NCBI RefSeq assembly: GCF_000828515.1
Contig: NZ_AP010872.1
Coordinates: forward strand, 221,001 to 285,000
Source of the DNA: Candidatus Ishikawaella capsulata Mpkobe
GTDB lineage: Bacteria; Pseudomonadota; Gammaproteobacteria; Enterobacterales; Enterobacteriaceae
DNA length: 64,000 nt
Direction: 5' to 3'
Both the position numbers and the translations under genes were made by a program. The first letter of the stretch is position 1. The number at the start of each line of letters is the position of its first letter. Shown piece after piece: positions 1-11,285 of the stretch. The notes beneath the pieces were generated by a model that was given only the letters and a program-made list of their open reading frames with translations, was not told the origin of the DNA and made no database searches.

Positions 1-1
1 T

Positions 2-1132
2 TTATTATTGGTAATATACTATATTATTCGTCGCTGGATGTTAATTAAATGTCGTCGTATTGCCTTTGATAGAGCTCGCCAACGTCGTGCTGATATATTA
101 GCTACTCGTGCTCGTAACGAAGAAGACAAAGAACTTAATCTCCAAAATTTAGATACTCTAGAAATCGAAGAACCAGTTATTAATATTGATATCATCAGTG
201 CTCAATCATTGCGTTTAGTACGTTCTTTTTTAAAATTAATAGCTATTATTTCGGTAATAGGATTATGGTCTGAAATTCATTCTGCTTTTGATTTTTTAGG
301 AAAGATTCACTTATGGGATACTACTAGGATAATACAAGGTATTGAGAATATTCATTCTATTACTCTTGGAGCAGTAATGCTTTCTATAGTTGTTTTTGTT
401 ATTACTACGCAAATAGTACGTGACTTTCCTGCGTTATTAGAAATAGCAGTATTGCAAAATATAAAATTAACACCAGGAACGAGTTATGCTATTACTACTA
501 TAACTAAATATTTTTTAATGATAATTGGAAATTGCATTAGTTTTTCACTTCTTGGTATAGATTGGTCAAAACTCCAGTGGTTGATAGCAGCTCTAGGAGT
601 AGGTTTAGGATTTGGTCTGCAAGAAATTTTTGCCAATTTTATTTCTGGATTAATTATTTTATTTGAAAAACCAATTAGAATTGGGGATACTGTAACTATA
701 CGTAACTTAACAGGAAGTATTACCCATATTAATATTCGTGCTACTACAATTAGGGATTGGGATCGTAAAGAAATTATAGTTCCAAATAAAGCATTTATTA
801 CTGAGCAATTTGTAAACTGGTCTCTTTCGGATTCTGTTACCAGAATAGTTGTTAGTATTACAGCATCTACAGAAATAAATAGTGAAAAAGTTACAAGAAT
901 ACTCAAACAAGCTGCTCAACGTTGTAATTACGTTTTATCAAGTCCTACTCCTGAAGTTTACCTAGTAGATTTACAACAGGGTATTCAAATTTTTGAATTA
1001 CGCATATATGCTGCTGAAATGAAACATCGTATGCCATTACGTCATGAACTTCATCAAAGTATTCTGCAGTGTTTTAAAGAAAACGGAATTGAAATTCCAT
1101 TTCCTTCTTTTCAAGTAAGAATAAAAAACTAG
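2..1132 (+). CDS. mscM: Miniconductance mechanosensitive channel MscM (YjeP), C-terminal part
   Basis: C-terminal part of a large MscS-superfamily channel of the inner membrane, which releases solutes on hypo-osmotic shock. The frame is open to the left window edge, so the long periplasmic N-terminal domain lies outside. Three hydrophobic segments (about residues 70-95, 115-140 and 165-205) end in the pore helix and the conserved run around GLGFGLQEIFANF, followed by the soluble beta and alpha/beta domains. The region RATTIRDWDRKEIIVPNKAF and the stretch LVDLQQGIQIFELRIYAAEM match E. coli YjeP/MscM rather than MscK, as I recall both. The last 12 codons and the stop form part of the first unit of a 77-bp tandem array. 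The protein ends soon after the MscS fold, without the short E. coli tail. Family call is sure; MscM rather than MscK is well supported. Confidence 0.9.
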   Translation, partial: LLLVIYYIIRRWMLIKCRRIAFDRARQRRADILATRARNEEDKELNLQNLDTLEIEEPVINIDIISAQSLRLVRSFLKLIAIISVIGLWSEIHSAFDFLGKIHLWDTTRIIQGIENIHSITLGAVMLSIVVFVITTQIVRDFPALLEIAVLQNIKLTPGTSYAITTITKYFLMIIGNCISFSLLGIDWSKLQWLIAALGVGLGFGLQEIFANFISGLIILFEKPIRIGDTVTIRNLTGSITHINIRATTIRDWDRKEIIVPNKAFITEQFVNWSLSDSVTRIVVSITASTEINSEKVTRILKQAAQRCNYVLSSPTPEVYLVDLQQGIQIFELRIYAAEMKHRMPLRHELHQSILQCFKENGIEIPFPSFQVRIKN

Positions 1133-1711
1133 TCATAGTATATAAATATACCGTTTATTTATCCTAACGTACTCCATTTCCTTCTTTTCAAGTAAGAATA
1201 AAAAACTAGTCATAGTATATAAATATACCGTTTATTTATCCTAACGTACTCCATTTCCTTCTTTTCAAGTAAGAATAAAAAACTAGTCATAGTATATAAA
1301 TATACCGTTTATTTATCCTAACGTACTCCATTTCCTTCTTTTCAAGTAAGAATAAAAAACTAGTCATAGTATATAAATATACCGTTTATTTATCCTAACG
1401 TACTCCATTTCCTTCTTTTCAAGTAAGAATAAAAAACTAGTCATAGTATATAAATATACCGTTTATTTATCCTAACGTACTCCATTTCCTTCTTTTCAAG
1501 TAAGAATAAAAAACTAGTCATAGTATATAAATATACCGTTTATTTATCCTAACGTACTCCATTTCCTTCTTTTCAAGTAAGAATAAAAAACTAGTCATAG
1601 TATATAAATATACCGTTTATTTATCCTAACGTACTCCATTTCCTTCTTTTCAAGTAAGAATAAAAAACTAGTCATAGTATATAAATATACCGTTTATTTA
1701 TCCTAACGTAC
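1096..1711. repeat. Perfect 8 x 77 bp direct tandem array
   Basis: Eight back-to-back copies of a 77-bp unit, 616 bp in total. The anchor CCGTTTATTTATCC recurs at 1151, 1228, 1305, 1382, 1459, 1536, 1613 and 1690. I see no base difference between copies. Unit 1 covers the last codons and stop of mscM, so the other seven are 3' end plus downstream spacer copied out of the gene. Each unit holds a small inverted repeat, GTATAT-AA-ATATAC. The array ends 15 bp before the stop of the convergent mdh gene. Confidence 0.97.
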
Positions 1712-1726
1712 ATATACGCAATATTA

Positions 1727-2674
1727 TCAATTTCTAGTTCTATTGACATATTTTTCTCCTTTAGAGATATCAATAGGTAAAATATTCACTATTTCTCCTA
1801 ATATTTGTTGTTCGAACAGACTTATATTACCAATACCTTGAAATGATTTTATACCATTTTTTCCTAACAATACTGGTTGAGAAAAAAAGCGACAATATCC
1901 GGTATTACCTTCTACATAAGCATATTCATAAATATTAGATTGACCACTAAGAGCATATAATAAGGAAAGAGTAAAACGTGATGCTGCATAAGCCATAGCA
2001 AGAGTCGCTGAACCCGCTCCTAATTTTCTTTGTACTACTTCTGTACCACAATTACGTACCTGTTGAGTCAATAAAGAAATTTCATCTGTATTCAATTTAA
2101 TATCTCTTACCTGTGAAAATAATGGTAAAATAGTATTATCTGAATGACCTCCAATTACAGGAACATAAATTTTAGTAGGATCTTTACGTTTCATGTATGC
2201 AACTAAATAACTTGATCTGATAAGATCAATAGTTGTTATACCAAAGAGACGATGTTTATCATAAACTCCTACTTTTTTAAGTATATCAGCAGCAATTACC
2301 GTTGTAGTATTTACTGGATTAGTAATAATCCCTATTAAAGATTTAGGACATTCATGAGCTATTGCATATACTAATGAACTTACAATATCAGCATTGATCT
2401 TAAATAAATCCTCTCGTTGCATACCAGGTTTCCTAGTTACACCAGCACAAATAATTGTTATATCTGTTCCTTTTAGTGCTTTTTTTAAGCTTGGCCCGCT
2501 GTAAACAGATACTGGGACTGGGGTAGGAATATGGCTTAAATCTATGGCAACACCTATATTTACGTCTGAAATATCATATAAAACAAGATGTGTATTTATT
2601 GGAAGAAAAGTTTTTAATAAAAGTACAAGACTTTGTCCAACACCACCTGCAGAACCTAAAACTAAAACTTTCAT
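1727..2674 (-). CDS. mdh: Malate dehydrogenase
   Basis: NAD-dependent interconversion of malate and oxaloacetate in the cytosol. The protein has 315 residues (E. coli 312). The Rossmann glycine motif GSAGGVGQSL is at 7-16, substrate-binding arginines fall in RKPGMQR (81, 87) and at 153, Asp150 is in TTIDLIRS, and the catalytic His177 is in GGHSDN, where E. coli has GGHSGV. All catalytic residues are present. The start is an ATG preceded by AGGAA. It converges on mscM, separated by the tandem array. In E. coli mdh sits near the tldD and mre genes, as here. Confidence 0.97.
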   Translation of the reverse strand: MKVLVLGSAGGVGQSLVLLLKTFLPINTHLVLYDISDVNIGVAIDLSHIPTPVPVSVYSGPSLKKALKGTDITIICAGVTRKPGMQREDLFKINADIVSSLVYAIAHECPKSLIGIITNPVNTTTVIAADILKKVGVYDKHRLFGITTIDLIRSSYLVAYMKRKDPTKIYVPVIGGHSDNTILPLFSQVRDIKLNTDEISLLTQQVRNCGTEVVQRKLGAGSATLAMAYAASRFTLSLLYALSGQSNIYEYAYVEGNTGYCRFFSQPVLLGKNGIKSFQGIGNISLFEQQILGEIVNILPIDISKGEKYVNRTRN

Positions 2675-2831
2675 ATTCTATTCCTGTATTTTAAAATAAT
2701 CATAACATATATAATCCGTAGTAACAAAATTTATAACAAATTTATTTTGTAATCAATATGCCATCTTTTTAATAATTCGTTTTAATATAGATATGTGACA
2801 TATTAATTATTAACAGAAAAACTTAATAAAG

Positions 2832-4295
2832 TTAAGCAGAACCACCTACAGTAATTTTATTCAATTTCAAAGTTGGTTGCCCGACACCAACAGGTATATT
2901 TTGTCCTTCTTTACCACAAATCCCAATTCCTGGATCTATTTTTAAGTCATTACCAACCATTGAAATTTGCTGCATAACTTCAATACCAGAACCAATTAAT
3001 GTAGCTCCTTTTACTGGTTTAGTAATTTTTCCTTTTTCTATAAGATAAGCTTCTGATGTGCAAAAAACAAACTTCCCAGAAGTTATATCAACTTGACCAC
3101 CACTAAAATTTGGAGCATATAGACCAAAATCAACGCTTTGAATAATTTCTTCCGGTGTAGATTCTCCCGGCAACATATAAGTATTAGTCATCCGTGGCAT
3201 AGGTAAATGAGCATATGATTGCCGTCTTCCATTTCCTGTGGTTTGCATATCCATAAGTCTTGCATTAAGTTTATCTTGCAAATACTGTTTAAGAATACCT
3301 TGTTCAATCAATATATTGTATTGTCCTGGTACGCCTTCATCATCGACAGCAACTGAACCTCTGTGGTTGTTAAGTAAACCATTATCTATGACTGTACAAA
3401 GCTCAGAAGCAACTAATTCACCTATCTTGCCGGTAAATACTGACGTACCACGGCGATTAAAATCACCTTCTAAACCATGACCTACTGCCTCATGTAGTAA
3501 TATTCCAGGCCATCCAGGACCAAGTACCACTGGTATGGCCCCCGCAGGGGCATTAGTGGCTGCTAATTTAATTAATGCTATTCTTACTGCTTCTTTTGCT
3601 AAAAACTCAGAACGCATTTCTCCGTGAATCTTATCTAGTAAAAAACTATATCCAGTACGAGCCCCACCTCCACTAGAACCAGATTCTCTTTTGCCATTTT
3701 CTTCTACTAGTACACTAATAGAAAGACGGATGAGTGGACGAACATCAGCAGCGAAAGTACCATCAGTGGCTGCTATTAAAATTGGTTCATAACAAGCATA
3801 TAAATGAACGTTAACTTCTTGTACTCTACTATCAGCATTCCGAGCTATTTTATTTATTTGTTGCAATAATAATATTTTCTCTTTAGCTGTGAAATCCATC
3901 AGTGGATTTATATCGTTATAGACTGGTTGTCTTTTGGTCTTAGAAGAAGACAATTTATATGGTTTCTCCACTCCTTGTTCTTCCACTATGCTACGTGCTA
4001 CTTCAACGCTTTGACGTAAAGAATTTAAATTAATTTGATCAGAATAAGCAAAGCCAGTTTTTTCACCATTAATAGCTCGAATGCCTACTCCATTATTTAT
4101 ATGATATGAACCTTCTTTTATAATATTATCTTCTAAACACCAAGATTCTTCATAAGAATTTTGAAAATAAATATCAGCATAATCTAATTTACGCTCTGTA
4201 AGTTGTTCTAACAAAGCATATAAGTCATTATGATAAATACTATTTGCAGTCAATAACTGCTCGTTTACCGTCTGAAAAACATTATTTTTACTCAT
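2832..4295 (-). CDS. tldD: Metalloprotease subunit TldD
   Basis: Catalytic subunit of the TldD/TldE(PmbA) zinc protease, which trims peptides such as microcins and the CcdA antitoxin in E. coli. The protein has 487 residues (E. coli 481). The zinc-binding HExxxH is seen as HEAVGH at 268-273, and the C-terminal part carries the family's [18 protein letters not shown] region. The partner TldE is not in the window. The order mdh-tldD-mre follows E. coli with the intervening genes missing. The reason a reduced genome keeps it is not visible from sequence. Confidence 0.95.
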   Translation of the reverse strand: MSKNNVFQTVNEQLLTANSIYHNDLYALLEQLTERKLDYADIYFQNSYEESWCLEDNIIKEGSYHINNGVGIRAINGEKTGFAYSDQINLNSLRQSVEVARSIVEEQGVEKPYKLSSSKTKRQPVYNDINPLMDFTAKEKILLLQQINKIARNADSRVQEVNVHLYACYEPILIAATDGTFAADVRPLIRLSISVLVEENGKRESGSSGGGARTGYSFLLDKIHGEMRSEFLAKEAVRIALIKLAATNAPAGAIPVVLGPGWPGILLHEAVGHGLEGDFNRRGTSVFTGKIGELVASELCTVIDNGLLNNHRGSVAVDDEGVPGQYNILIEQGILKQYLQDKLNARLMDMQTTGNGRRQSYAHLPMPRMTNTYMLPGESTPEEIIQSVDFGLYAPNFSGGQVDITSGKFVFCTSEAYLIEKGKITKPVKGATLIGSGIEVMQQISMVGNDLKIDPGIGICGKEGQNIPVGVGQPTLKLNKITVGGSA

Positions 4296-4422
4296 AATTT
4301 TTATTCATTTTAAATATGTATGATTTTAATCATTTTCATATAAATTTAGATAATTTACTTTATAAATGATAACTCTTATTTTAACTATAAGTTTAAATAA
4401 TTGTCAATTATACTTTAAAATA

Positions 4423-4906
4423 TTAATACTTTAGTAAAAATGAATAATGAATCTTTTCCATGCATAAAAATAATAAAGGCCAGAAGAGAGCATTCATTAT
4501 GCTTCTATATAAAAACAAAAAAGTAAAATTATGATGTATTATTAATAATAAAATATAGTTACTAATATTCATTAATAACGATATAATAAATATTATTATC
4601 ATTTGTTTCAACATCACTATCTTATTAAAAGAGAAACATGTCTTTAAAGATATATAATCACTGTGTGTATTAAAGCATATATACCTAATGGACCTCCATG
4701 GACCTCCAATGATTACATCCATTATAAATCCTACAAAAGAAACAACACTAATATTTTTATAACTTGGAATATATACCATCCAATATAGAAAAATTAAAAA
4801 TAACAAAAATTTTTGCTATGAATATATTTTTAAAAATTAAAATAATAAAAACAGAAGTCCATATTATCCAATGATTTTTATTATAAAAATCATAACTATA
4901 ATTTAT
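4423..4906 (-). pseudogene. mreD: mreD, rod-shape membrane protein gene with several frameshifts
   Basis: The family protein is an inner-membrane partner of MreB/MreC of about 162 residues. The longest open stretch (TTG at 4806 to 4423) gives 127 residues, whose ends match MreD (LLFLIFLYWM near the start, RSIMNALFWPLLFLCMEKI near the end). The missing N-terminal part is readable in another frame upstream (NKNHWIIWTSVFIILIF, about 4880-4825) and joins only across an A5T5 run at 4805-4814. Inside the gene a 10-bp direct duplication (4688-4697 and 4698-4707) shifts the frame. Without it the sequence reads GGPLGIYALIHTVIIYL, which fits MreD. At least one further indel must bring the frame back. 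No good ATG start exists for the N-terminal frame. I read this as a pseudogene; assembly errors are the alternative. Confidence 0.75.
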
Positions 4907-4941
4907 TCAGCACTATATTTGTTATTACATTAAAGTGACTT

Positions 4942-5835
4942 TTACTGGCTCAAATGGAATCTTTTGTTAGTTATATTATTGACTTCTTCTTGAGATATAT
5001 TTGCGATCTTATTTATATAAGATGGCCATAATAATAACTCATAATTTAAATTATCGAAATTTGCAGTAGGATGAGCATAAATAATCATATTACCATGAAT
5101 TTTATCAATTATTATTTTATAAATTATCATCACTGGATAACCAGTAGGAAATTGACTTCCTGCTGAAGTTACCATCATATCACCCACACAAACATCTAGA
5201 TTATCTGTAAAATATTTAATACGAAAATCTTTATTAAATCCTTTTCCTCTTGCAATTAAACGAATACCACTGCGTAAGTTTTGTATAGGCAAATAATTTA
5301 AAGGATCGTAAATCAAAAGAACACGACTAGTTAACTTACTGACTTCAATTACTTGCCCAATCAGACCTTTTTCATCTATTACAGGTTGCCCTATATAAAC
5401 TCCATTAATGTTTCCTTTATTGATTATTATTTGATTAATATGATTATAAGTACTATTAAGTATTACTTTTACTAAAGTTTTTTTTTCTTCTAGTAAGAAT
5501 GGAGCACCTAATAACATTCTTAGACGCTTATTTTCTGTTTGATATAGACTTAACTTCAATAAATCTAGATTTTTTAAAAAAAGATCTTTCCTAAGATTTT
5601 TATTTTCTTGAATAATCCTTTGTTTAGATTCAGATATGAATACATTTGAAATATTCTCGATTAGGTTAACTGGACCGCTGATTAAAAAGTAAAAAGGACT
5701 GAAATAACTGCGTATTCTAATCAAAGAACCTACATAACTATCGATGATAATGATCATTATAGCTAAAATCATAATTAAAATAAAACTATCTTTTAGTGAA
5801 TAAGATATTTTGCTTAAAATACGCTTTATATACAT
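4942..5835 (-). CDS. mreC: Cell-shape protein MreC
   Basis: Bitopic inner-membrane protein linking the MreB filament to periplasmic wall synthesis. The protein has 297 residues against about 367 in E. coli, and the missing part is the variable C-terminal tail. One membrane helix lies at about 13-35, a coiled-coil-like stretch at about 65-105 (ESKQRIIQENKNLRKDLFLK), then the beta-domain with LLIYDPLNYLPIQ and VTSAGSQFPTGYPVM. It lies 92 bp downstream of mreB on the same strand. Its next neighbour mreD looks broken, so the mre membrane module is partly decayed. Confidence 0.93.
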   Translation of the reverse strand: MYIKRILSKISYSLKDSFILIMILAIMIIIIDSYVGSLIRIRSYFSPFYFLISGPVNLIENISNVFISESKQRIIQENKNLRKDLFLKNLDLLKLSLYQTENKRLRMLLGAPFLLEEKKTLVKVILNSTYNHINQIIINKGNINGVYIGQPVIDEKGLIGQVIEVSKLTSRVLLIYDPLNYLPIQNLRSGIRLIARGKGFNKDFRIKYFTDNLDVCVGDMMVTSAGSQFPTGYPVMIIYKIIIDKIHGNMIIYAHPTANFDNLNYELLLWPSYINKIANISQEEVNNITNKRFHLSQ

Positions 5836-5927
5836 ATATTCCTTTTAAAAGTAGTAATTAATAAATTTATGTTTAAATAAATATTTAAATCATTTAAGCT
5901 AATTATCCAATTAATTGAAAAAGAATA

Positions 5928-7687
<1,760 letters not shown>

Positions 7688-8137
7688 ATGCATAAGTTTC
7701 ATGTTTTACTTTTGAATGGACCTAATTTAAACTTATTAGGTACTAGAGAAACGGAAAAATACGGTGATGTTACTTTATCTGAAATAGTAAATAATTTAAT
7801 TACAAAAACAAATGAATTTAATTTTTCTTTAACTCACTTACAATCTAATTCAGAAAGTCAATTAATTGATTGTATTCACAACGCTAAAGACAATATAGAT
7901 TATATTATCATTAATCCAGCTGCATTCACTCATAGTAGTATAGCATTAAGAGATGCATTATTAGCAGTTAACATTCCATTTATAGAGGTACATATTTCTA
8001 ATATATATTCGCGTGAATCTTTCCGTCATTTTTCATATTTTTCGGATATATCTTCTGGAGTAATCAGTGGATTGGGTATAGATGGTTATTTATGGGCTCT
8101 ACAAACCATAGCTAAACGTTTAATTAAAGCGAAATGA
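7688..8137 (+). CDS. aroQ: 3-dehydroquinate dehydratase, type II
   Basis: Third step of the shikimate pathway (3-dehydroquinate to 3-dehydroshikimate), leading to chorismate for folate and aromatic compounds. The protein has 149 residues, normal for the type II enzyme. The signature [14 protein letters not shown] is at 8-21, the active-site Tyr25 is in EKYGDVT, and the catalytic His region is seen in NPAAFTHSS and EVHISN. E. coli uses the unrelated AroD, but aroQ just upstream of accB-accC is known in other Enterobacterales, so this is native order. Likely cotranscribed with accB (15 bp gap). Confidence 0.96.
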   Translation: MHKFHVLLLNGPNLNLLGTRETEKYGDVTLSEIVNNLITKTNEFNFSLTHLQSNSESQLIDCIHNAKDNIDYIIINPAAFTHSSIALRDALLAVNIPFIEVHISNIYSRESFRHFSYFSDISSGVISGLGIDGYLWALQTIAKRLIKAK

Positions 8138-8152
8138 CATGGAATAATACTG

Positions 8153-8581
8153 ATGGATATCCGGAAAATCAAAAAATTAGTTAAATTAGTTGAGTGCTCT
8201 AATATTACTGAGTTAAAAATTTCTGAAGATAAAGAGTTTTTATATATTAGTAAAAAATATATAGAACCTAATATTAATATAAACTCCTTACATTCTCATA
8301 AAAAAAACAAAACAAATATATCAGAAACTTCTAGTGGAAATATCAATAGATATGTTGTACGTTCACCTATGGTAGGTATTTTTTATCGCACTCCTCATCC
8401 AGAAGCTAAAGCTTTCATTCAGATAGGACAAAAAATTAATAGAGGAGATACTCTTTGTATTATTGAAGCTATGAAAATGATGAACTACATTGAAGCTGAT
8501 AGGGAAGGATTTATAAAAGCAATATTAGTAGAAAATGGTCAATCAGTAGAATTCGATGAACCACTAGTTGTTATCGAGTGA
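8153..8581 (+). CDS. accB: Biotin carboxyl carrier protein of acetyl-CoA carboxylase
   Basis: Carries biotin between the biotin carboxylase and carboxyltransferase halves of acetyl-CoA carboxylase. The protein has 142 residues (E. coli 156); the shortening is in the Pro/Ala-rich linker, here reduced and Asn/Lys-rich. The biotinyl domain spans about 66-142, with the modified Lys108 in EAMKM. The stop overlaps the accC region, as in the usual accBC operon. Biotin or a ligase must be supplied from elsewhere. Confidence 0.96.
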   Translation: MDIRKIKKLVKLVECSNITELKISEDKEFLYISKKYIEPNININSLHSHKKNKTNISETSSGNINRYVVRSPMVGIFYRTPHPEAKAFIQIGQKINRGDTLCIIEAMKMMNYIEADREGFIKAILVENGQSVEFDEPLVVIE

Positions 8582-8592
8582 TGAGGCAAAAT

Positions 8593-9930
8593 ATGCTTGA
8601 TAAAATTGTTCTTGCTAATCGTGGGGAAATCGCCTTGCGTATTCTACGAGCTTGTAAAGAACTAGGTATTAAAACAGTGGCAGTACATTCTAGTGCAGAT
8701 AGATATTTAAAACACGTATTGTTAGCGGATGAAACTATTTGTATAGGTCCAGCGCAATCTATTAAAAGCTATCTTAATATCCCAGCTATCATTTCTGCTG
8801 CAGAAATTACAGGAGCTATTGGAATTCATCCAGGGTATGGTTTTCTATCAGAAAATGCTGATTTTGCTGAGCAAGTAGAGCGTTCTGGTCTTATATTTAT
8901 TGGTCCAAAAGCAGAAACAATCAGGATAATGGGAAATAAAATATCAGCTATTAAAGAAATTAAAAAATTCGGAATTACATGTATACCGGGTTCTCATGGC
9001 TTATTATCATATGATATGAATAAAAATTATGCTCTTGCTCAAAAAATAGGATATCCAGTCATTATTAAAGCTTCAGGTGGTGGAGGTGGGCGTGGTATGC
9101 GTATCGTCCAAACAGAAAAAGAGCTTTATAAGGTAATTAATATCACTCGTACTGAAGCTAAAATGATTTTCAATGATGATGCTGTATATATGGAAAAATA
9201 TATAGAAAATCCACGTCACATTGAAATACAAATACTTGCTGATACCCAAGGAAATATTATTCATTTAGCAGAACGTGATTGCTCCATACAAAGGAAGCAT
9301 CGAAAATTAATTGAAGAAGCACCAGCATTAGGTATGAGTGAAGATATGTGTAATTTTATTAGAAAATGTTGTACTAAAGTTTGTCGTAATATTAATTATC
9401 GTAGTGCAGGAACATTTGAGTTCCTATATAAAGACAATAATTTTTACTTTTTAGAAATGAATACAAGAATTCAAGTAGAACATCCAATTACAGAAATGAT
9501 TACAGGAGTAGATTTAATTAAAGAGCAATTACGTATAGCAGCTCAAGAACCTCTGTCTTTCTGTCAAGAAGATGTAGTAATACGGGGACATTCAATAGAA
9601 TGTCGTATTAATGCTGAGGATTTCAAAACATGTATTCCTAGTTCAGGAAAAATTACTCGTTTTCATGCGCCAGGAGGATTTGGAGTGAGATGGGAATCAC
9701 ATATATATGCGGGTTATAATATACCATCATATTATGATTCTATGATTGGCAAACTTATTACTTATGGAGAAAACCGTGATGTAGCTATCGTGCGCATGCA
9801 AAATGCATTGTCAGAATTAATTATTGAAGGTATAAAAACTAATATTGAACTACAGATAAAAATCTTATCAGATAAAAAGTTCCAACAAGGAAAAATAGAT
9901 ATTAACTTTTTAGAAAAAGTTATACAATAA
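8593..9930 (+). CDS. accC: Biotin carboxylase subunit of acetyl-CoA carboxylase
   Basis: ATP-grasp enzyme that carboxylates biotin on AccB. From the ATG at 8593 the protein has 445 residues (E. coli 449). An in-frame GTG exists at 8578, but GAGG at 8583-8586 precedes the 8593 ATG with good spacing and the protein then begins [17 protein letters not shown] as in E. coli. The glycine-rich ATP loop [12 protein letters not shown] lies near 160-170, and the catalytic region includes [18 protein letters not shown]. Cotranscribed with accB. Confidence 0.97.
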   Translation: MLDKIVLANRGEIALRILRACKELGIKTVAVHSSADRYLKHVLLADETICIGPAQSIKSYLNIPAIISAAEITGAIGIHPGYGFLSENADFAEQVERSGLIFIGPKAETIRIMGNKISAIKEIKKFGITCIPGSHGLLSYDMNKNYALAQKIGYPVIIKASGGGGGRGMRIVQTEKELYKVINITRTEAKMIFNDDAVYMEKYIENPRHIEIQILADTQGNIIHLAERDCSIQRKHRKLIEEAPALGMSEDMCNFIRKCCTKVCRNINYRSAGTFEFLYKDNNFYFLEMNTRIQVEHPITEMITGVDLIKEQLRIAAQEPLSFCQEDVVIRGHSIECRINAEDFKTCIPSSGKITRFHAPGGFGVRWESHIYAGYNIPSYYDSMIGKLITYGENRDVAIVRMQNALSELIIEGIKTNIELQIKILSDKKFQQGKIDINFLEKVIQ

Positions 9931-9995
9931 ATTTATATGCACAGTGTATCTATAACTTCTCTTATGAAGTATAAGTATGAAAAGATTAGGGTGTA

Positions 9996-10021
9996 ATATA
10001 CCATTATTAGTTATGGTATAT
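9996..10021 (+). terminator. Possible hairpin after accC
   Basis: A perfect 9-bp stem (ATATACCAT / ATGGTATAT) with an 8-nt loop, 65 bp downstream of accC. No T run follows, so a terminator role is only suggested by position. Confidence 0.3.
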
Positions 10022-10183
10022 CATAGATATGAACTACATTTTATAAGATATAATTTATATTTAAACGGAAATATAGTGTATCACTTAACTTATACTACTT
10101 TTCTCTAATTATTGCTAATATTTAGCAGCTTGGTTTGTTAATATTTCTAAAATATGTCTGCTATTTTTAACTAAAAATCTAGC

Positions 10184-10255
10184 GTCCCCTAGGGGATTTG
10201 AACCCCTGTTACCGCCGTGAAAGGGCGAGGTCCTAGTCCTCTAGACGAAGGGGAC
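10184..10255 (-). tRNA. tRNA-Glu (TTC)
   Basis: On the minus strand the acceptor GTCCCCT pairs with AGGGGAC, with discriminator G. The anticodon loop CCTTTCACG carries TTC, and the T arm contains GGTTCAAAT. The sequence is close to E. coli tRNA-Glu. The 3' CCA is not encoded (CTA follows), so it must be added by tRNA nucleotidyltransferase. In E. coli this tRNA sits in rRNA operon spacers; here it stands alone with no rRNA gene within the window. Confidence 0.96.
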
Positions 10256-10341
10256 ATTCAGTCATAAAAAAAAATACTTTTCAATTGCATCTAGTAATTT
10301 ATGTAGGTAAAAATAAATTCATATATTTTAAAGAGGTACTG

Positions 10342-10358
10342 TAACTGCAGTGCAGTTA
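10342..10358 (+). terminator. Possible hairpin TAACTG...CAGTTA
   Basis: Perfect inverted repeat (TAACTGCA-G-TGCAGTTA) followed by TTTTG on the plus strand, between the tRNA-Glu gene and the fdhD relic. No gene is seen reading into it, so it may be a leftover terminator. Confidence 0.25.
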
Positions 10359-10539
10359 TTTTGTTCCTATTTTAATCACAGTCATAAATCACAAACTGGT
10401 AAATGCCCTCCTCTATACTTATTTTGTAACTTACTCGTCATAAACGAACAACAAGACACAATAAAAATTATTCAGGTAGTATAATCAACCCTTACTTATA
10501 TAATTAGCAGACGCTAAACTGAACTACGATATACTTTTT

Positions 10540-10940
10540 GAGCTTTGCTGACAATTGTTGTGTACACTATAGTAGCTCTGGTCTTGATATCCCTACTAAA
10601 TTTAATTTATATCTACTAGCTATCTTCTCTGCGTTTCATGTGATAATAACAAAGGATAATGGTGTGCATGCATTCCCTACTAACCAACATTTCACACTAG
10701 CTGAAAACAGTCATGCAGTAGGTTTTCAACCGCTTTTAAACTCTTCTAACCATCCATATAAGAGTGTTTCGTATCACATTAACAGCTCTCTCTTGGGTTA
10801 GTTAGTCAACGTATTCATTTTAGTTTTCTCCTTGCGGCCGTACTGTCCATCCCAGGATGGTAAACTTAATGCATTTGCTAAAAAATAACAAGTAAAGCTC
10901 ATATTTTTTAAGTAGACATACAGCATATAACTGTGTCCTA
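10540..10940 (-). pseudogene. fdhD: fdhD relic (formate dehydrogenase sulfurtransferase)
   Basis: Minus-strand frames, joined over several stops and at least one frameshift, read like the C-terminal half of FdhD, the protein that passes sulfur to the formate dehydrogenase cofactor. The best parts are NAEKIASRYKLNLVGISRP (about 10625-10575), against AVEVAERCNLTLVGFCKP in E. coli, and then, after a 1-nt shift, ATIVYTQQLS, against ATVYTHPQRLS. Upstream, SFVIIT aligns with LFAVSA and CRTQLYAVCLL with the GCTHAAAWML region. The region is less AT-rich than its surroundings, which suggests fairly recent loss. Limits are approximate. Confidence 0.65.
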
Positions 10941-11049
10941 CACATACTTTTACATTTGAGTTTCATTTTTTTATCTAGGGATTGGCACTTACCCCGAAAA
11001 TCTAGTTTCTCAGTTTCAGATACAGTTCCTAAATTAAGTAAAAGCATTT

Positions 11050-11240
11050 CACATATGATTCAATAAAACATCTATGTGCTCTTTATTGTCAGTAATTCCG
11101 CTAAATACTAATCGCACCACCCTGCATTCCCATCTAGGCAGCTAGTACTGATACTGATTTAGCTGAAAGTTCATCTACAGATAAAGTAAATATCTTCAGC
11201 TGTTTTTAGCTGAAACTATCATAATAGGTTTACTGCCAGT
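11050..11240 (-). pseudogene. folP: Possible folP relic (dihydropteroate synthase, C-terminal end)
   Basis: Minus-strand frames interrupted by stops and shifts read KPIMIVSAKNS, then LSVDELSAKSVSVLAA, stop, MGMQGGAISI, then ITDNKEHIDVL. In order these resemble the end of dihydropteroate synthase (LPLLVGMSRKS, NVGPSERLSGSLA, AAMQGAHIIRVHDV, KETVEAM in E. coli). The fragment is short and broken, so the call is tentative. I do not see the N-terminal half in the AT-rich DNA beyond. Confidence 0.45.
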
Positions 11241-11285
11241 TCTGGCAATAAATCTCAGTGATTATCAACCTATTCAATTTTAAGG

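Noticed and set aside
484-906. Reverse-strand frames inside mscM and similar antisense frames inside accC, xthA, mreB, folD, frr, cysS and other genes
   Set aside because: They are shadows of well-recognised genes on the opposite strand without homology or start signals.
1096-1711. CRISPR array
   Set aside because: The units are contiguous and identical with no variable spacers, and no cas genes are present. It is a plain tandem repeat.
4423-4806. A genuine shortened mreD starting at TTG 4806
   Set aside because: The missing N-terminus is readable just upstream in another frame, and an internal 10-bp duplication scrambles the middle, so the open frame is a product of decay rather than a new start.
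10538-10801. Plus-strand open frame of 87 codons
   Set aside because: It lies antisense to the fdhD relic, whose minus-strand frames match a known protein. The plus-strand product matches nothing.
10820-11047. Minus-strand open frame of 75 codons as a small gene
   Set aside because: Part of it (CRTQLYAVCLL) fits the fdhD relic in order. The open run looks accidental and has no ribosome-binding site.
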